From Sporosarcina quadrami (GTDB lineage: Bacteria; Bacillota; Bacilli; Bacillales_A; Planococcaceae): a stretch of DNA of 64,000 nt. Where the stretch lies: the NCBI RefSeq assembly GCF_014836615.1, contig NZ_JACSQN010000010.1, forward strand, positions 62,001 to 126,000. Reading direction: 5' to 3'. This document shows, piece by piece, positions 9,053-17,354 of the stretch. A program made the position numbers and the translations under genes. The notes below the pieces were generated by a model, which was not told the origin of the DNA, did no database searches, and saw nothing but the letters and a program-made list of their open reading frames with translations. Positions within the stretch are counted from its first letter, which is position 1. Each line of letters opens with the position of its first letter.

Positions 9053-10300
9053 ATGCTTGTGAAGAAGATAATTGCGACTCTCGCGGGAGCGGGACTGCTC
9101 ATGGTGGTGGCCGGTTGTGGAACTAGTCAGGAAAACGGGAATCTCGCCATTGCAGAAGCGGTGGATTTCGGAACGACAGACTATGAACGCATTGTTGCGC
9201 CGACGAATGACCTTGCCTATGAACTGCTTGATAAAATCGAAACGGATGACGACGGCAACGTCTTCTTCTCACCGACAAGTTTGTGGATGGCGCTTGCAAT
9301 CGTGTATAACGGAGCGGACGGTGAGACGAAAACGGAAATGGCCGAAGCAATGCAAGCACAAGGTATTGACGTTTCTGATATGAATAAAGCCAATGCTTCA
9401 CTTATGACGGCGTTGAACAAAGACAGCGACGATATCCAGCTCACTATTGCTAACTCCATCTGGTTGAATAATGACTTCAATTTACAGAAAGACTTCGCCA
9501 AGAGGACAGAGGATTATTTTAATGCAGAAACGCAGCAAATCGATATTTCAAGTAGCGATGCATCGAAAAAGATCAATGACTGGGTGAAGAAGGCCACAAA
9601 TAGCAAAATCGATAAAATGGTCGACAATCCTCTTGATTCGGACTTTGTTGGACTTGTACTGAATGCGATCTACTTCAAAGGGGACTGGACATATCCCTTT
9701 GACAAGAAACTTACGGAAAAACGTACTTTCCATTTGGAGAACGGCACTGAAAAAGTCGTACCATTTATGAAGTTGCAACGGAAGTTTTACTATATGGCCG
9801 GTAATGGTTTTCAAGCAGTCAAACTGACGTACGCGGATGATGAAATGAGCATGACTGTTGTGTTGCCGGATGAAAACATCGGCATGAAAGACTTCAAGAG
9901 CACGCTTTCAGCTGAGAACTGGGAACTGTTCCAGACGGATTTTAATGAAAGTGAAGGGACGGTTTTATTACCTAAATTTAAAATGGAGTACGAAACAGAA
10001 CTCAATGGTGCACTTGAAGCGCTCGGAATGACAAGTGCATTCACAGAGAATGCCGATTTCAGTCATATGGTCGAAGGAGATGCCAATCTCTTTATCTCCA
10101 CCGTGAAACAGAAAACGTATATCAATGTGAATGAAAAGGGTACGGAAGCGGCTGCTGTTACCGGTGTGCAGGTAGATATGGCATCAGCACCAGCTGACGG
10201 GCCTTTCCATATGGAGATGGACCGCCCGTTTTTCCTAATGATCACCGATGAAGAGACAGGTGTTGTGTTGTTTGTCGGGTATATTGCGAATCCACAATGA
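9053..10300 (+). CDS. Serpin family lipoprotein (protease inhibitor)
   Basis: About 415 residues from ATG 9053 with AAAGGAG 5 bases upstream; GTG 9059 is an equally good start. A short hydrophobic leader ends in a lipobox (VVAGC), so the mature protein should be anchored outside the membrane. The rest is a complete serpin fold: FFSPTSLWMAL, the LNAIYFKGDW breach strand, and C-terminal FHMEMDRPFFLMI. The reactive-centre hinge reads EKGTEAAAVTG, with small residues at P12-P10 as in inhibitory serpins. Counting from P15 Gly gives P1 Ala and P1' Ser, suggesting an elastase- or subtilisin-like target; this is inferred. Serpins are uncommon in Bacillales. Confidence 0.9.
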   Translation: MLVKKIIATLAGAGLLMVVAGCGTSQENGNLAIAEAVDFGTTDYERIVAPTNDLAYELLDKIETDDDGNVFFSPTSLWMALAIVYNGADGETKTEMAEAMQAQGIDVSDMNKANASLMTALNKDSDDIQLTIANSIWLNNDFNLQKDFAKRTEDYFNAETQQIDISSSDASKKINDWVKKATNSKIDKMVDNPLDSDFVGLVLNAIYFKGDWTYPFDKKLTEKRTFHLENGTEKVVPFMKLQRKFYYMAGNGFQAVKLTYADDEMSMTVVLPDENIGMKDFKSTLSAENWELFQTDFNESEGTVLLPKFKMEYETELNGALEALGMTSAFTENADFSHMVEGDANLFISTVKQKTYINVNEKGTEAAAVTGVQVDMASAPADGPFHMEMDRPFFLMITDEETGVVLFVGYIANPQ

Positions 10301-10309
10301 AACTTAAAA

Positions 10310-10338
10310 TTGCAGTCACTTAGTAATTGTGATACAAT
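10310..10338 (+). promoter_or_regulatory. Promoter of the ABC-F leader
   Basis: TTGCAG (10310-10315), exactly 17 bases, TACAAT (10333-10338). It starts 10 bases after the serpin stop and drives a leader of about 260 bases ahead of the ABC-F gene. Confidence 0.7.
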
Positions 10339-10372
10339 ATTCTTACTATTATTGAACGGAGGTGAGGAATGG

Positions 10373-10507
10373 ATGTTGGACGCTGTGTATGCACGTGAGA
10401 GACTATTGGAATATTTAGCCACTTCATGTGCGATTACTCATGAAATTACGCTTAAAGGGATACGTATGCCCTTTTTAGTCAATTTCAGTAAACACACAGC
10501 TGTTTAG
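10373..10507 (+). CDS. Putative 44-codon leader peptide upstream of the ABC-F gene
   Basis: ATG at 10373 follows a strong GGAGGTGAGG at 10358-10367. The 44-residue product has no recognised domain and ends about 30 bases before the attenuator hairpin. Upstream open frames of this kind sense ribosome-targeting drugs in many ABC-F resistance genes, for example vmlR of B. subtilis, and the position fits that role. A second, overlapping 12-codon frame (10440-10478) spans a hairpin in another register and could be the sensing peptide instead. Translation of either is inferred. Confidence 0.5.
   Translation: MLDAVYARERLLEYLATSCAITHEITLKGIRMPFLVNFSKHTAV
10454..10476 (+). promoter_or_regulatory. Leader hairpin with U tract (possible pause or anti-terminator element)
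   Basis: AAAGGG, the self-complementary ATACGTAT, then G and CCCTTT followed by more T: a compact hairpin ending in a T run, inside the leader open frames. Confidence 0.45.
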
Positions 10508-10537
10508 CAAAACATTCCTCGCGAATCTTTTAGGGGG

Positions 10538-10565
10538 AAGGCTGCTTAAACGCAGTCTTTTTTTT
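10538..10565 (+). terminator. Attenuator-type intrinsic terminator ahead of the ABC-F gene
   Basis: AAGGCTGC-TTAAAC-GCAGTCTT stem-loop directly followed by eight T residues. It lies 42 bases before the ABC-F start and after the leader frame, the place expected for drug-controlled transcription attenuation. Confidence 0.75.
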
Positions 10566-10607
10566 GTGCTTCCAGCTGTGAAAACAGAACGAGAGGAAGC
10601 GGAATTC

Positions 10608-12473
10608 ATGATTTGTACAATCCAACAAATAAGCAAAATGTTAGGCGGCAACACCATCTTTGAAAATCTATCATTGGATATTAAATCCGGTGACAAATTA
10701 GGCATTGTAGGGCGGAATGGTAGCGGGAAAACGACATTATTCAAACTTATTGCTGGTGTCGAGCCACCGGATGCTGGTCAGATTCATTATAAAAAGGGGA
10801 CTACTATCGGTTATTTATCCCAAATTCCTTCATTCGAAAAAACGACGTCAGGTTATGATGTCCTGAAAAGCGCATTCGCTGAACTTGTAACGATTCAACA
10901 GCAACTGGCTGAACTTGAATTGAAATTATTGGATGCTGAAGATGAAAATTTGGAACGTCTTCTCCTTCAATATGGACAACTGCAAGATGAATTCGTTCGA
11001 CGGGATGGTTATTCAATGGATTCGGAAATTGAAAAGGTCATTAATGGACTCCAATTACGATTGTTTGTAGAAAGAGACTTCAGAGATATGAGTGGCGGAG
11101 AACAGACGAAAGTGATGCTTGGCAAACTCTTATTGACACAACCTGATTTACTTCTCTTGGATGAACCGACAAACCATTTGGATCTATTCGCCGTTGAATG
11201 GCTTGAAGAATTTCTCGCAGACTACGCAGGCACCGTTGTTATCATTTCGCATGACCGTTATTTTCTAGATCATGTTGTGAAGAAGGTCGCTGATCTTGAA
11301 GAGGGGGAACTTCATCTTTATATTGGAAATTACAGTTCTTTCATTCAAGAAAAAGAAGAACGTCTTCTTCGTGAGTTTCAAGATTATGAGGAACAACAAA
11401 AGAAGATTAAGAAGATGAAAGAAGCGATCAAAAGACTTAGAATCTGGGCAAACGAGGCAAATCCACCGAATGCAGGCTTGCATAGACAAGCAAGAAATAT
11501 GGAGCGGGCATTAGAACGGATAGAAAAGATTCGTAAACCACTACTCGCCCCTAAGAAAATGGGTTTAACATTTGAATCGGCACAGAGAAGCGGCAAGGAA
11601 GTCGTCATCATTCAAGGTGCAAGAAAGTATTTCGGAGAAAAAGAGCTGCTAAGCGAAGCAGATTTACTTATCTATTGGAAGGATAGGACTGCGATTGTCG
11701 GTAGGAATGGAAGTGGAAAGTCAACAATCCTGAAAATGCTAATTGGCCAATTAAATCCGGATAGTGGAGTCTGTAAGCTGGGCAGTAATGTAAAAGTTGG
11801 CTTCCTATCACAACATTTTGAGATGAGTGACCCGAAGGAACGACTCATCGATACCTTTCGTGAAGAGGTAAATATGGAAGAAGGCGAATCAAGACATGTC
11901 TTGGCGAAATTCATGTTTTATGGACCCGACGTTTTCAAGCGGGTCGGGGATTTGAGTGGCGGTGAACGGATGCGATTGAGACTTGCTCAACTTATGCATC
12001 AGGACGTGAACTTGTTGGTGTTGGACGAACCGACAAATCACTTGGATATAGAATCTCGTGAAGTGTTGGAAGATGCATTGGAAGACTTTTCAGGAACGAT
12101 TCTCGCAGTCTCACATGATCGGTACTTTTTGAATAAATTATTCACCCGCACTGCTTGGTTGGAAGATGGGGAAATTACGATGTTCGAGGGCTCATTTGAT
12201 TGGGCTAGAACAAAATGGCATGAACTGCAGCAACCGAAAGTAGTCTTGCAACCTCAGAAACCGATTCCTGTGAAAAAACCAAAGGCTAAAGAAGAAATTG
12301 TGGAGGATAGAGAGGGAGAAATTGAAAAACTTGAATTACGGATTCATCAATTGGAGCAGGCCCTTTTGAAAGAAGGCGATTGGGAAAGTTATGAATTGGG
12401 CATGAAGAACTTATATGAGATGAAAACGAGTCTGGATGCTTACTATGAAATGTGGATGAGTGAGTCTGAGTAA
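10608..12473 (+). CDS. ABC-F family ATPase, probable ribosomal protection protein
   Basis: 621 residues from ATG 10608; the upstream part of the open frame overlaps the attenuator and is not coding. Two ABC ATPase domains in one chain without membrane segments: first GRNGSGKTT, SGGEQTK, LLLLDEPTNHLD; second GRNGSGKST, SGGERMRL, LLVLDEPTNHLD. The helical interdomain linker (about residues 240-320, rich in Lys/Glu/Arg with RIWANEANPPNAGLHRQARN) would reach the peptidyl-transferase centre. A charged C-terminal extension with coiled coil (about 550-621) follows. ABC-F proteins act on ribosomes, and the antibiotic-resistance members dislodge drugs. The attenuated leader supports the resistance type, but a housekeeping ABC-F cannot be excluded. 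Confidence 0.85.
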   Translation: MICTIQQISKMLGGNTIFENLSLDIKSGDKLGIVGRNGSGKTTLFKLIAGVEPPDAGQIHYKKGTTIGYLSQIPSFEKTTSGYDVLKSAFAELVTIQQQLAELELKLLDAEDENLERLLLQYGQLQDEFVRRDGYSMDSEIEKVINGLQLRLFVERDFRDMSGGEQTKVMLGKLLLTQPDLLLLDEPTNHLDLFAVEWLEEFLADYAGTVVIISHDRYFLDHVVKKVADLEEGELHLYIGNYSSFIQEKEERLLREFQDYEEQQKKIKKMKEAIKRLRIWANEANPPNAGLHRQARNMERALERIEKIRKPLLAPKKMGLTFESAQRSGKEVVIIQGARKYFGEKELLSEADLLIYWKDRTAIVGRNGSGKSTILKMLIGQLNPDSGVCKLGSNVKVGFLSQHFEMSDPKERLIDTFREEVNMEEGESRHVLAKFMFYGPDVFKRVGDLSGGERMRLRLAQLMHQDVNLLVLDEPTNHLDIESREVLEDALEDFSGTILAVSHDRYFLNKLFTRTAWLEDGEITMFEGSFDWARTKWHELQQPKVVLQPQKPIPVKKPKAKEEIVEDREGEIEKLELRIHQLEQALLKEGDWESYELGMKNLYEMKTSLDAYYEMWMSESE

Positions 12474-12488
12474 TTAAATTCATTATAG

Positions 12489-12535
12489 AAAAATGTTAGT
12501 GTGTGCGTGTGAAATACGTATGCACTAACATTTTT
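12489..12535 (+). terminator. Intrinsic terminator after the ABC-F gene
   Basis: A long stem (AAAAATGTTAGTG paired with CACTAACATTTTT, extended inward through G-U pairs) with flanking A and T runs. Confidence 0.9.
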
Positions 12536-12628
12536 GTTTATGTAAGCTTTGATATACTAGCAACAATTCGGCAACAACTTTTTGGTAGAATAAAGAAAAG
12601 TTTAACTAGAAAAAGAGGGAACGGTATT

Positions 12629-13315
12629 ATGTTGAAAGACCAAGTTATCTTAATTATCGAGGATGAAGAATCGATTTTGGATATCCTCTCCTATTCTATA
12701 CGCAAGGAAGGATTCCGTGTACATACTGCTACAACAGGTAAAGAAGGACTCCGCTTGTTCGACGCTTATGGACCGGATGCAGTCATTTTGGATCTAATGC
12801 TACCTGATTACAGTGGTTTTGATATTTGTAAAAAACTGATGAACACAAGTACTGTTCCGATAATGATGTTGACTGCTCGTGATGATATTGTCGATAAGGT
12901 ACTAGGCCTTGAACTTGGTGCAGATGATTATATGACAAAACCTTTTGACATTAGGGAAGTCATTGCTAGAATCAAGGCACTGCTACGCCGTCGCGGAAAT
13001 TCTTCATCGATCTATTTATCAATTAACGAAAGCATTCGAATCGACCCTCGTTCACATACAGTTTTCAAAGGAGATGAAACGATTGCTTTCAAACCGAAAG
13101 AATATGAATTACTGTTATTGTTCGCTCAGAATAAGAATCGAGTGTTTTCCCGTGAAGAAATTCTCGATACTGTTTGGGATTACGATTATGAGGGCGATTT
13201 ACGAACGGTAGATGTCCATGTACAACGAATTAGGAAGAAATTAGACGACCTTGGACGGAATTCCATCATCGAGACAGTGTTCGGAGTAGGTTATAAGATG
13301 AGGGGTGACAGATAA
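12629..13315 (+). CDS. OmpR/PhoB-type response regulator
   Basis: 228 residues from ATG 12629 with AGAGGGAACGG upstream; the longer open frame from 12503 runs through the previous terminator. Receiver domain residues are intact: acidic cluster Glu11-Asp12, phospho-acceptor Asp55 (VILDLMLP), Thr82 and Lys104 (MTKPF). Residues about 130-228 form a winged helix DNA-binding domain (RTVDVHVQRIRKKL, VFGVGYKM). The partner kinase starts on the base after its stop. Its regulon is unknown; the lipoprotein gene behind the kinase is a likely member or sensor partner. Confidence 0.92.
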   Translation: MLKDQVILIIEDEESILDILSYSIRKEGFRVHTATTGKEGLRLFDAYGPDAVILDLMLPDYSGFDICKKLMNTSTVPIMMLTARDDIVDKVLGLELGADDYMTKPFDIREVIARIKALLRRRGNSSSIYLSINESIRIDPRSHTVFKGDETIAFKPKEYELLLLFAQNKNRVFSREEILDTVWDYDYEGDLRTVDVHVQRIRKKLDDLGRNSIIETVFGVGYKMRGDR

Positions 13316-14788
13316 TTGCAGTGGACAATTCGAAAAAAATTTCTCTTCGGCTTTTTCCTATTATTTTCGATTACATCTATTTTAGTTTATCAAGTCATGA
13401 AGGCTTCGTTAGAAGATAATAGTACAACGATGATACGAAGTGAATTGACGAAACTTCAACATACGACGAGAGAACATGTGAAGCAATTTGCCCTGCTACA
13501 TCCGCCGAATGATGATTTACTGAAGGAATATGACTTTGCGATTGCACAAGAATTACGTAAATTACATAAACAAGGAGTTGCATTGTATGATCTGGAAGGT
13601 CGGCTGTTATATGAAACAGTTCCACTCGAACAACCCTTATTAGTTAAGTATGGTATGAACACAACAACGAATGAAGAAGAGATAAGTCCTGAATTGGTTC
13701 AAGCACTTAAAGGGAAGTCATCCTATACAAGAGTGGATTACACTGAAGGAACGCTTATCTATTTTGCATATCCATTATATATTCAAGACCAATTGTATGG
13801 GGTTCTCAAATTTACAGGCGATTATACGGAGTTATTTGCTCATAATGAAAAAGTATTACATAATTTAGCAATTTGGTCGCTTGTATTATTTGCAGGGGTA
13901 TTTTTAATTTCATTCTTACTGACGAGCCAAATGATTAGGCCGTTACTTCAGTTGACAAAGGCGACAAAACAAATCGCTGCCGGCGATTATGAAATAGATG
14001 TAAATGTAAAAACCGGTGATGAAATTGAAGAACTGACGAAGAGTTTCAATGAAATGCAAAAGAAGATTAAAGAGCATATTTCGTTGATAGAAATGGAAAA
14101 AGAAAAGGTTGTGCAATTGGAGAAAAGTAGAACTTCTTTTTTCAACAATGTAACACATGAATTAAAAACACCACTTGCAGTGATTTCAGGCTATTCTCAA
14201 ATAATTGGTGAAAAGGACTTTGAGGATACTGAATTTTTAAGGAAAGCCGCAAATAAAATCAGATTGGAAAGTGATCGCTTAAATGCAATGGTTATTGAAC
14301 TAATCGAGTTGTCAAAAGACCAAGCTTCAACGGTATTAAAAGAAATGGGTCCAGTCGACTTACTCTCATTGGTAACATTAACTTGCGAAGATATGAATAT
14401 TAAAGCCTGTAAAAGGCAAATGGAATTTGAAATAGTCGGTCATGGATTCTTCACTCATGGAAACAAGGACGAATTGAGACAAGTATTCATCAATGTTTTG
14501 GACAATGCGATTAAATATGGTGATGAGCAGGAAACGATTCTTATTGCTATTAAGAAGTCGACAATAACAGTATGTAATAAGTGCGCTCCAGTCCCAGCAT
14601 CCATAATTGCGAACGCTTTTGAGCCATTTATCCATACAAGTGGAAAAGGGAGTAGTGGGTTAGGTTTATATATTTGTAAACAAATCATCACTCGTCATAA
14701 TGGGACAATTTCCTTTCATTATGAAAATGGACTGGCTAATCTTTCAATTAAACTTCCTCTTTGGCAACAAAACGGCAATAACTGCTGA
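13316..14788 (+). CDS. Membrane sensor histidine kinase
   Basis: 490 residues, TTG start immediately after the regulator's stop, with AGGGGTG 8 bases upstream inside the regulator gene, so translation is likely coupled. Order: transmembrane helix (8-28), extracytoplasmic sensor domain (about 29-183), second helix (184-207), HAMP (208-260), HisKA with phospho-acceptor His281 in HELKTPL, then the ATPase domain with N box NVLDNAIKYG and G box SSGLGLYICKQI. It phosphorylates the upstream regulator in response to an unknown extracellular signal. Confidence 0.92.
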   Translation: MQWTIRKKFLFGFFLLFSITSILVYQVMKASLEDNSTTMIRSELTKLQHTTREHVKQFALLHPPNDDLLKEYDFAIAQELRKLHKQGVALYDLEGRLLYETVPLEQPLLVKYGMNTTTNEEEISPELVQALKGKSSYTRVDYTEGTLIYFAYPLYIQDQLYGVLKFTGDYTELFAHNEKVLHNLAIWSLVLFAGVFLISFLLTSQMIRPLLQLTKATKQIAAGDYEIDVNVKTGDEIEELTKSFNEMQKKIKEHISLIEMEKEKVVQLEKSRTSFFNNVTHELKTPLAVISGYSQIIGEKDFEDTEFLRKAANKIRLESDRLNAMVIELIELSKDQASTVLKEMGPVDLLSLVTLTCEDMNIKACKRQMEFEIVGHGFFTHGNKDELRQVFINVLDNAIKYGDEQETILIAIKKSTITVCNKCAPVPASIIANAFEPFIHTSGKGSSGLGLYICKQIITRHNGTISFHYENGLANLSIKLPLWQQNGNNC

Positions 14789-14847
14789 GAAGTTGGCAAT
14801 ATCATCTGTGTATTCTAAGACTGTACACAAAAAAGGAGGATATGATC

Positions 14848-15960
14848 ATGAATCGAAAATTGAAAGTGCTTGCACTAATGGCACTAGCAACCACACTTAC
14901 GGCTGGTTGCTCATTACAAGGAAATGCGCAATCTGGAAAGAATATTGTGATTGAAGAAGACGTCCAGTTGGAAAGTGCATTGTCTGATAGTAGTTTAGAA
15001 GTTCAGCGTTTGAATGATATTGTAATAGAAGACGACATTCCCAATACAGGATTTTACCAAGGGGATGGAGGGGAAAATATCTTCTATAAAGAAAATGGAG
15101 AACTGAATCATTATAAAATAAGTACAAAAGAGAAAAGGAAAATCGTTGAGGGAGATAACATTATAGTTTCTAAAAATGGCGAAAAGGCAATGACACTTTC
15201 CTCTAAAGGAAAAGAAGCTGTAGTTCATAATTTAATAAACGGAAAAATAGATAAAATCGACATTGAATCACCTTGGGATACTTTTTTTATTGATGAAGAA
15301 GGGAATGAAATTGCGTCATTCGATATTAATGAAAACAAACTGCAAATTATAAAAGTTGATTCAAAAGAAACAAGGGAATGGAATATAAGCGAGTTTGATA
15401 CTTATTCACTAACCTCTACAATAAAAGTGGAGGATGATTATTACATTTCAGCACGTTCAAAAGCAGACGGATTATATGGTGTTTTTAAACTATCAGAGAA
15501 TCATGCTGTTGAGAAGGTGTTCAGTGCTCAAGATAAGGAAGACCAAATCTCAACATTCCACATCTTGAAGAACAACAACATCATTTTTGAAGCCATGTCC
15601 AAAGAGCAAAGTGGAATCTATCTTTTTAATCAAGAGAATAATGAAGTTCAACAACTTATAGCGGGTGGGAAAGATAGTGAAGGAATCTGGATACCGACCT
15701 ACATCCTATCTCCAGACGAATCTAAAATTATGTTTGATACACCTGTGAAATTCGAGGGGAAGTATAAAACGAATGTATATATGGGAGAAATCATTGATGG
15801 GAAACTGGCAAATACAGTTAGGATATTAGAGAATGCAAATTTATATGCAGTTATATCAATAAGCGGTCATTGGAGTGAGGATTCAAAGACAGCTTATATA
15901 GTAACCCCAAGAGAAAACAGTGAATATGTAGGAGCTCTAGCAGTTTTTCAAGTAAAATAA
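14848..15960 (+). CDS. Lipoprotein of unknown function downstream of the two-component system
   Basis: 370 residues from ATG 14848 with AGGAGG 8 bases upstream; an earlier ATG at 14842 is too close to that site. The leader MNRKLKVLALMALATTLTAGC carries a lipobox, so the protein should be anchored on the outer face of the membrane. The mature part has repeated short strands with patterns such as DESKIMFDTP and SEDSKTAYIV, suggestive of a WD40/TolB-like beta-propeller, but I do not recognise the family. It follows the kinase by 59 bases and is likely co-transcribed. Confidence 0.75.
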   Translation: MNRKLKVLALMALATTLTAGCSLQGNAQSGKNIVIEEDVQLESALSDSSLEVQRLNDIVIEDDIPNTGFYQGDGGENIFYKENGELNHYKISTKEKRKIVEGDNIIVSKNGEKAMTLSSKGKEAVVHNLINGKIDKIDIESPWDTFFIDEEGNEIASFDINENKLQIIKVDSKETREWNISEFDTYSLTSTIKVEDDYYISARSKADGLYGVFKLSENHAVEKVFSAQDKEDQISTFHILKNNNIIFEAMSKEQSGIYLFNQENNEVQQLIAGGKDSEGIWIPTYILSPDESKIMFDTPVKFEGKYKTNVYMGEIIDGKLANTVRILENANLYAVISISGHWSEDSKTAYIVTPRENSEYVGALAVFQVK

Positions 15961-16030
15961 TAAATTGCATCAACCAAGCGGATTATATTATATAAGGAAC
16001 ACCGATTTCAACAAAGCTTCTAAATTGAAG

Positions 16031-16072
16031 ACAAGAGAAGGGGAATTTTATATCACCTTCTCTTGTTTTATT
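16031..16072 (+). terminator. Terminator after the lipoprotein gene
   Basis: ACAAGAGAAGG / CCTTCTCTTGT arms followed by TTTTATT. Confidence 0.85.
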
Positions 16073-16116
16073 GGAAGGATACCTATAATAGATTGTTAAT
16101 ATAAATAAAGTCCTTG

Positions 16117-16359
16117 TCACTGAATATTAGTTTTGTTATTAATGCTAATTACTAGGTTAATGATTAGCCATACAACTTGAATTATTAATGGTATAGTAAA
16201 TGCAATTAACAAAACTATAATTGCCGCTAATTTTGCAACAGGCGTTTGGGTAACACCTGCGCCATCAACTTCTCTTAACCACAGTGCAACTGTACCTACT
16301 GTAAAAGTGGCAATCCAAAAAATATTTGCAAACCACCAAAAGAGCCATTGCTTTTTCAT
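16117..16359 (-). CDS. DUF3923 family small membrane protein
   Basis: 80 residues, ATG with AGGAGGAG upstream on the minus strand. Two hydrophobic helices (about 7-27 and 43-70) flank a short loop containing REVDGAGVTQTP, the pattern I associate with DUF3923. Function unknown. It stands alone between the two-component locus and yhgD. Confidence 0.65.
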   Translation of the reverse strand: MKKQWLFWWFANIFWIATFTVGTVALWLREVDGAGVTQTPVAKLAAIIVLLIAFTIPLIIQVVWLIINLVISINNKTNIQ

Positions 16360-16630
16360 ATTTTCACTCCTCCTGTCACACTACATCAATCATTATTTAT
16401 TTTTATCTTACCGTGCGAACGGATTTCTGTTAATGATCCTAAGTTTTAATTTAAGCTAGGGCTTGAGATGTATAAAACTCTGTTGTTTTCTTTACTCTCA
16501 CAATAAACTACTTTACAACTTAGCTTGTTTATTGAAATATACTCATAATAATTACTATTTGGTTAGTTAGCCGCAAATCAATTACTAGCCACAGCCTTCT
16601 AAATGGTTGTCGCCAACTTGAAGAAAAGAC

Positions 16631-16692
16631 TTGCAAAAGTTGATGACCAAGTGTAATATAATGACTAGTTGACCGAAAGTGTATTTTGGTCA
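16631..16692 (+). promoter_or_regulatory. Promoter and operator of yhgD
   Basis: TTGCAA (16631-16636) and TAATAT (16654-16659) are 17 bases apart. Just downstream, 16670-16692 is a dyad TGACC-N13-GGTCA. The same 23-base spacing recurs ahead of yhgE at 17307-17329, so this is probably the binding site of the TetR protein encoded next. The preceding stretch 16360-16630 is AT-rich and shows no other gene. Confidence 0.65.
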
Positions 16693-16715
16693 TAACGACT
16701 TGAAGAGGTGAGGAA

Positions 16716-17285
16716 GTGGATCGTAGACAGGAAATAATGGAAGCTGCCGCTAAATCATTTTCGTTATTCGGTTATAAAGCGACGACGATGGATCAGGTGG
16801 CGAAAATTGCGAATGTCGGTAAAGGTACCATATATACATTCTTTTCGAATAAAGAGGAATTGTTCAATGCGATTGTTCTGAAGATGATCGAAGAAATGCG
16901 TGCAGTTTCAGAATCCGCGATGGTTGAAGGTGCGTCATTTGAACAAAATGCCCATACGTTGCTCATTCAAATGTTGAAGTTTCGAAAGACACATTTATTG
17001 TATGCGAAGTTGATCGATGAAGAAAAAGAGTTACGTACACCTGCTGTCATCGAGGTATTAGCTGAAATTGAAGGAGAGATCGTCTCCTATATAAAAGCGA
17101 AAATCGAACGAGCAATTGCAAAAGGTGAATTAAAACAATGTGACAGTGAACTCGTTGCATATCTTCTATTCAAGGCCTACATGGCGCTAGTCGTCGATTG
17201 GGGAAAAACACATAATGGAGAACTGTCTGAAGAACGGATTGCGGGATTATTAGGTGGAACAATTTTCACAAGTCTCTTAGCTTGA
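16716..17285 (+). CDS. yhgD: TetR family regulator YhgD
   Basis: 189 residues, GTG start with GAGGTGAGG upstream. Residues 1-50 form the TetR helix-turn-helix domain (MEAAAKSFSLFGYKATTM, then VGKGTIYTFFSNKEELF), followed by an all-helical effector domain. It precedes the YhgE membrane protein gene by 69 bases, the same pairing as yhgD-yhgE in B. subtilis, which is why I use that name. Matching TGACC-N13-GGTCA sites ahead of both genes suggest that it represses itself and yhgE. The ligand is unknown. Confidence 0.85.
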   Translation: MDRRQEIMEAAAKSFSLFGYKATTMDQVAKIANVGKGTIYTFFSNKEELFNAIVLKMIEEMRAVSESAMVEGASFEQNAHTLLIQMLKFRKTHLLYAKLIDEEKELRTPAVIEVLAEIEGEIVSYIKAKIERAIAKGELKQCDSELVAYLLFKAYMALVVDWGKTHNGELSEERIAGLLGGTIFTSLLA

Positions 17286-17303
17286 GACTCTTTTTTTATT
17301 CAA

Positions 17304-17332
17304 GACTGACCGCTTGATGGTTTCGGTCAGTC
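17304..17332 (+). promoter_or_regulatory. Second YhgD-type operator, ahead of yhgE
   Basis: A perfect 9-base dyad GACTGACCG / CGGTCAGTC containing the same TGACC-N13-GGTCA framework as the site ahead of yhgD. It lies between the T-rich end of yhgD and the yhgE ribosome site. Confidence 0.65.
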
Positions 17333-17354
17333 GGTACTAATGGAGGAATGACAG

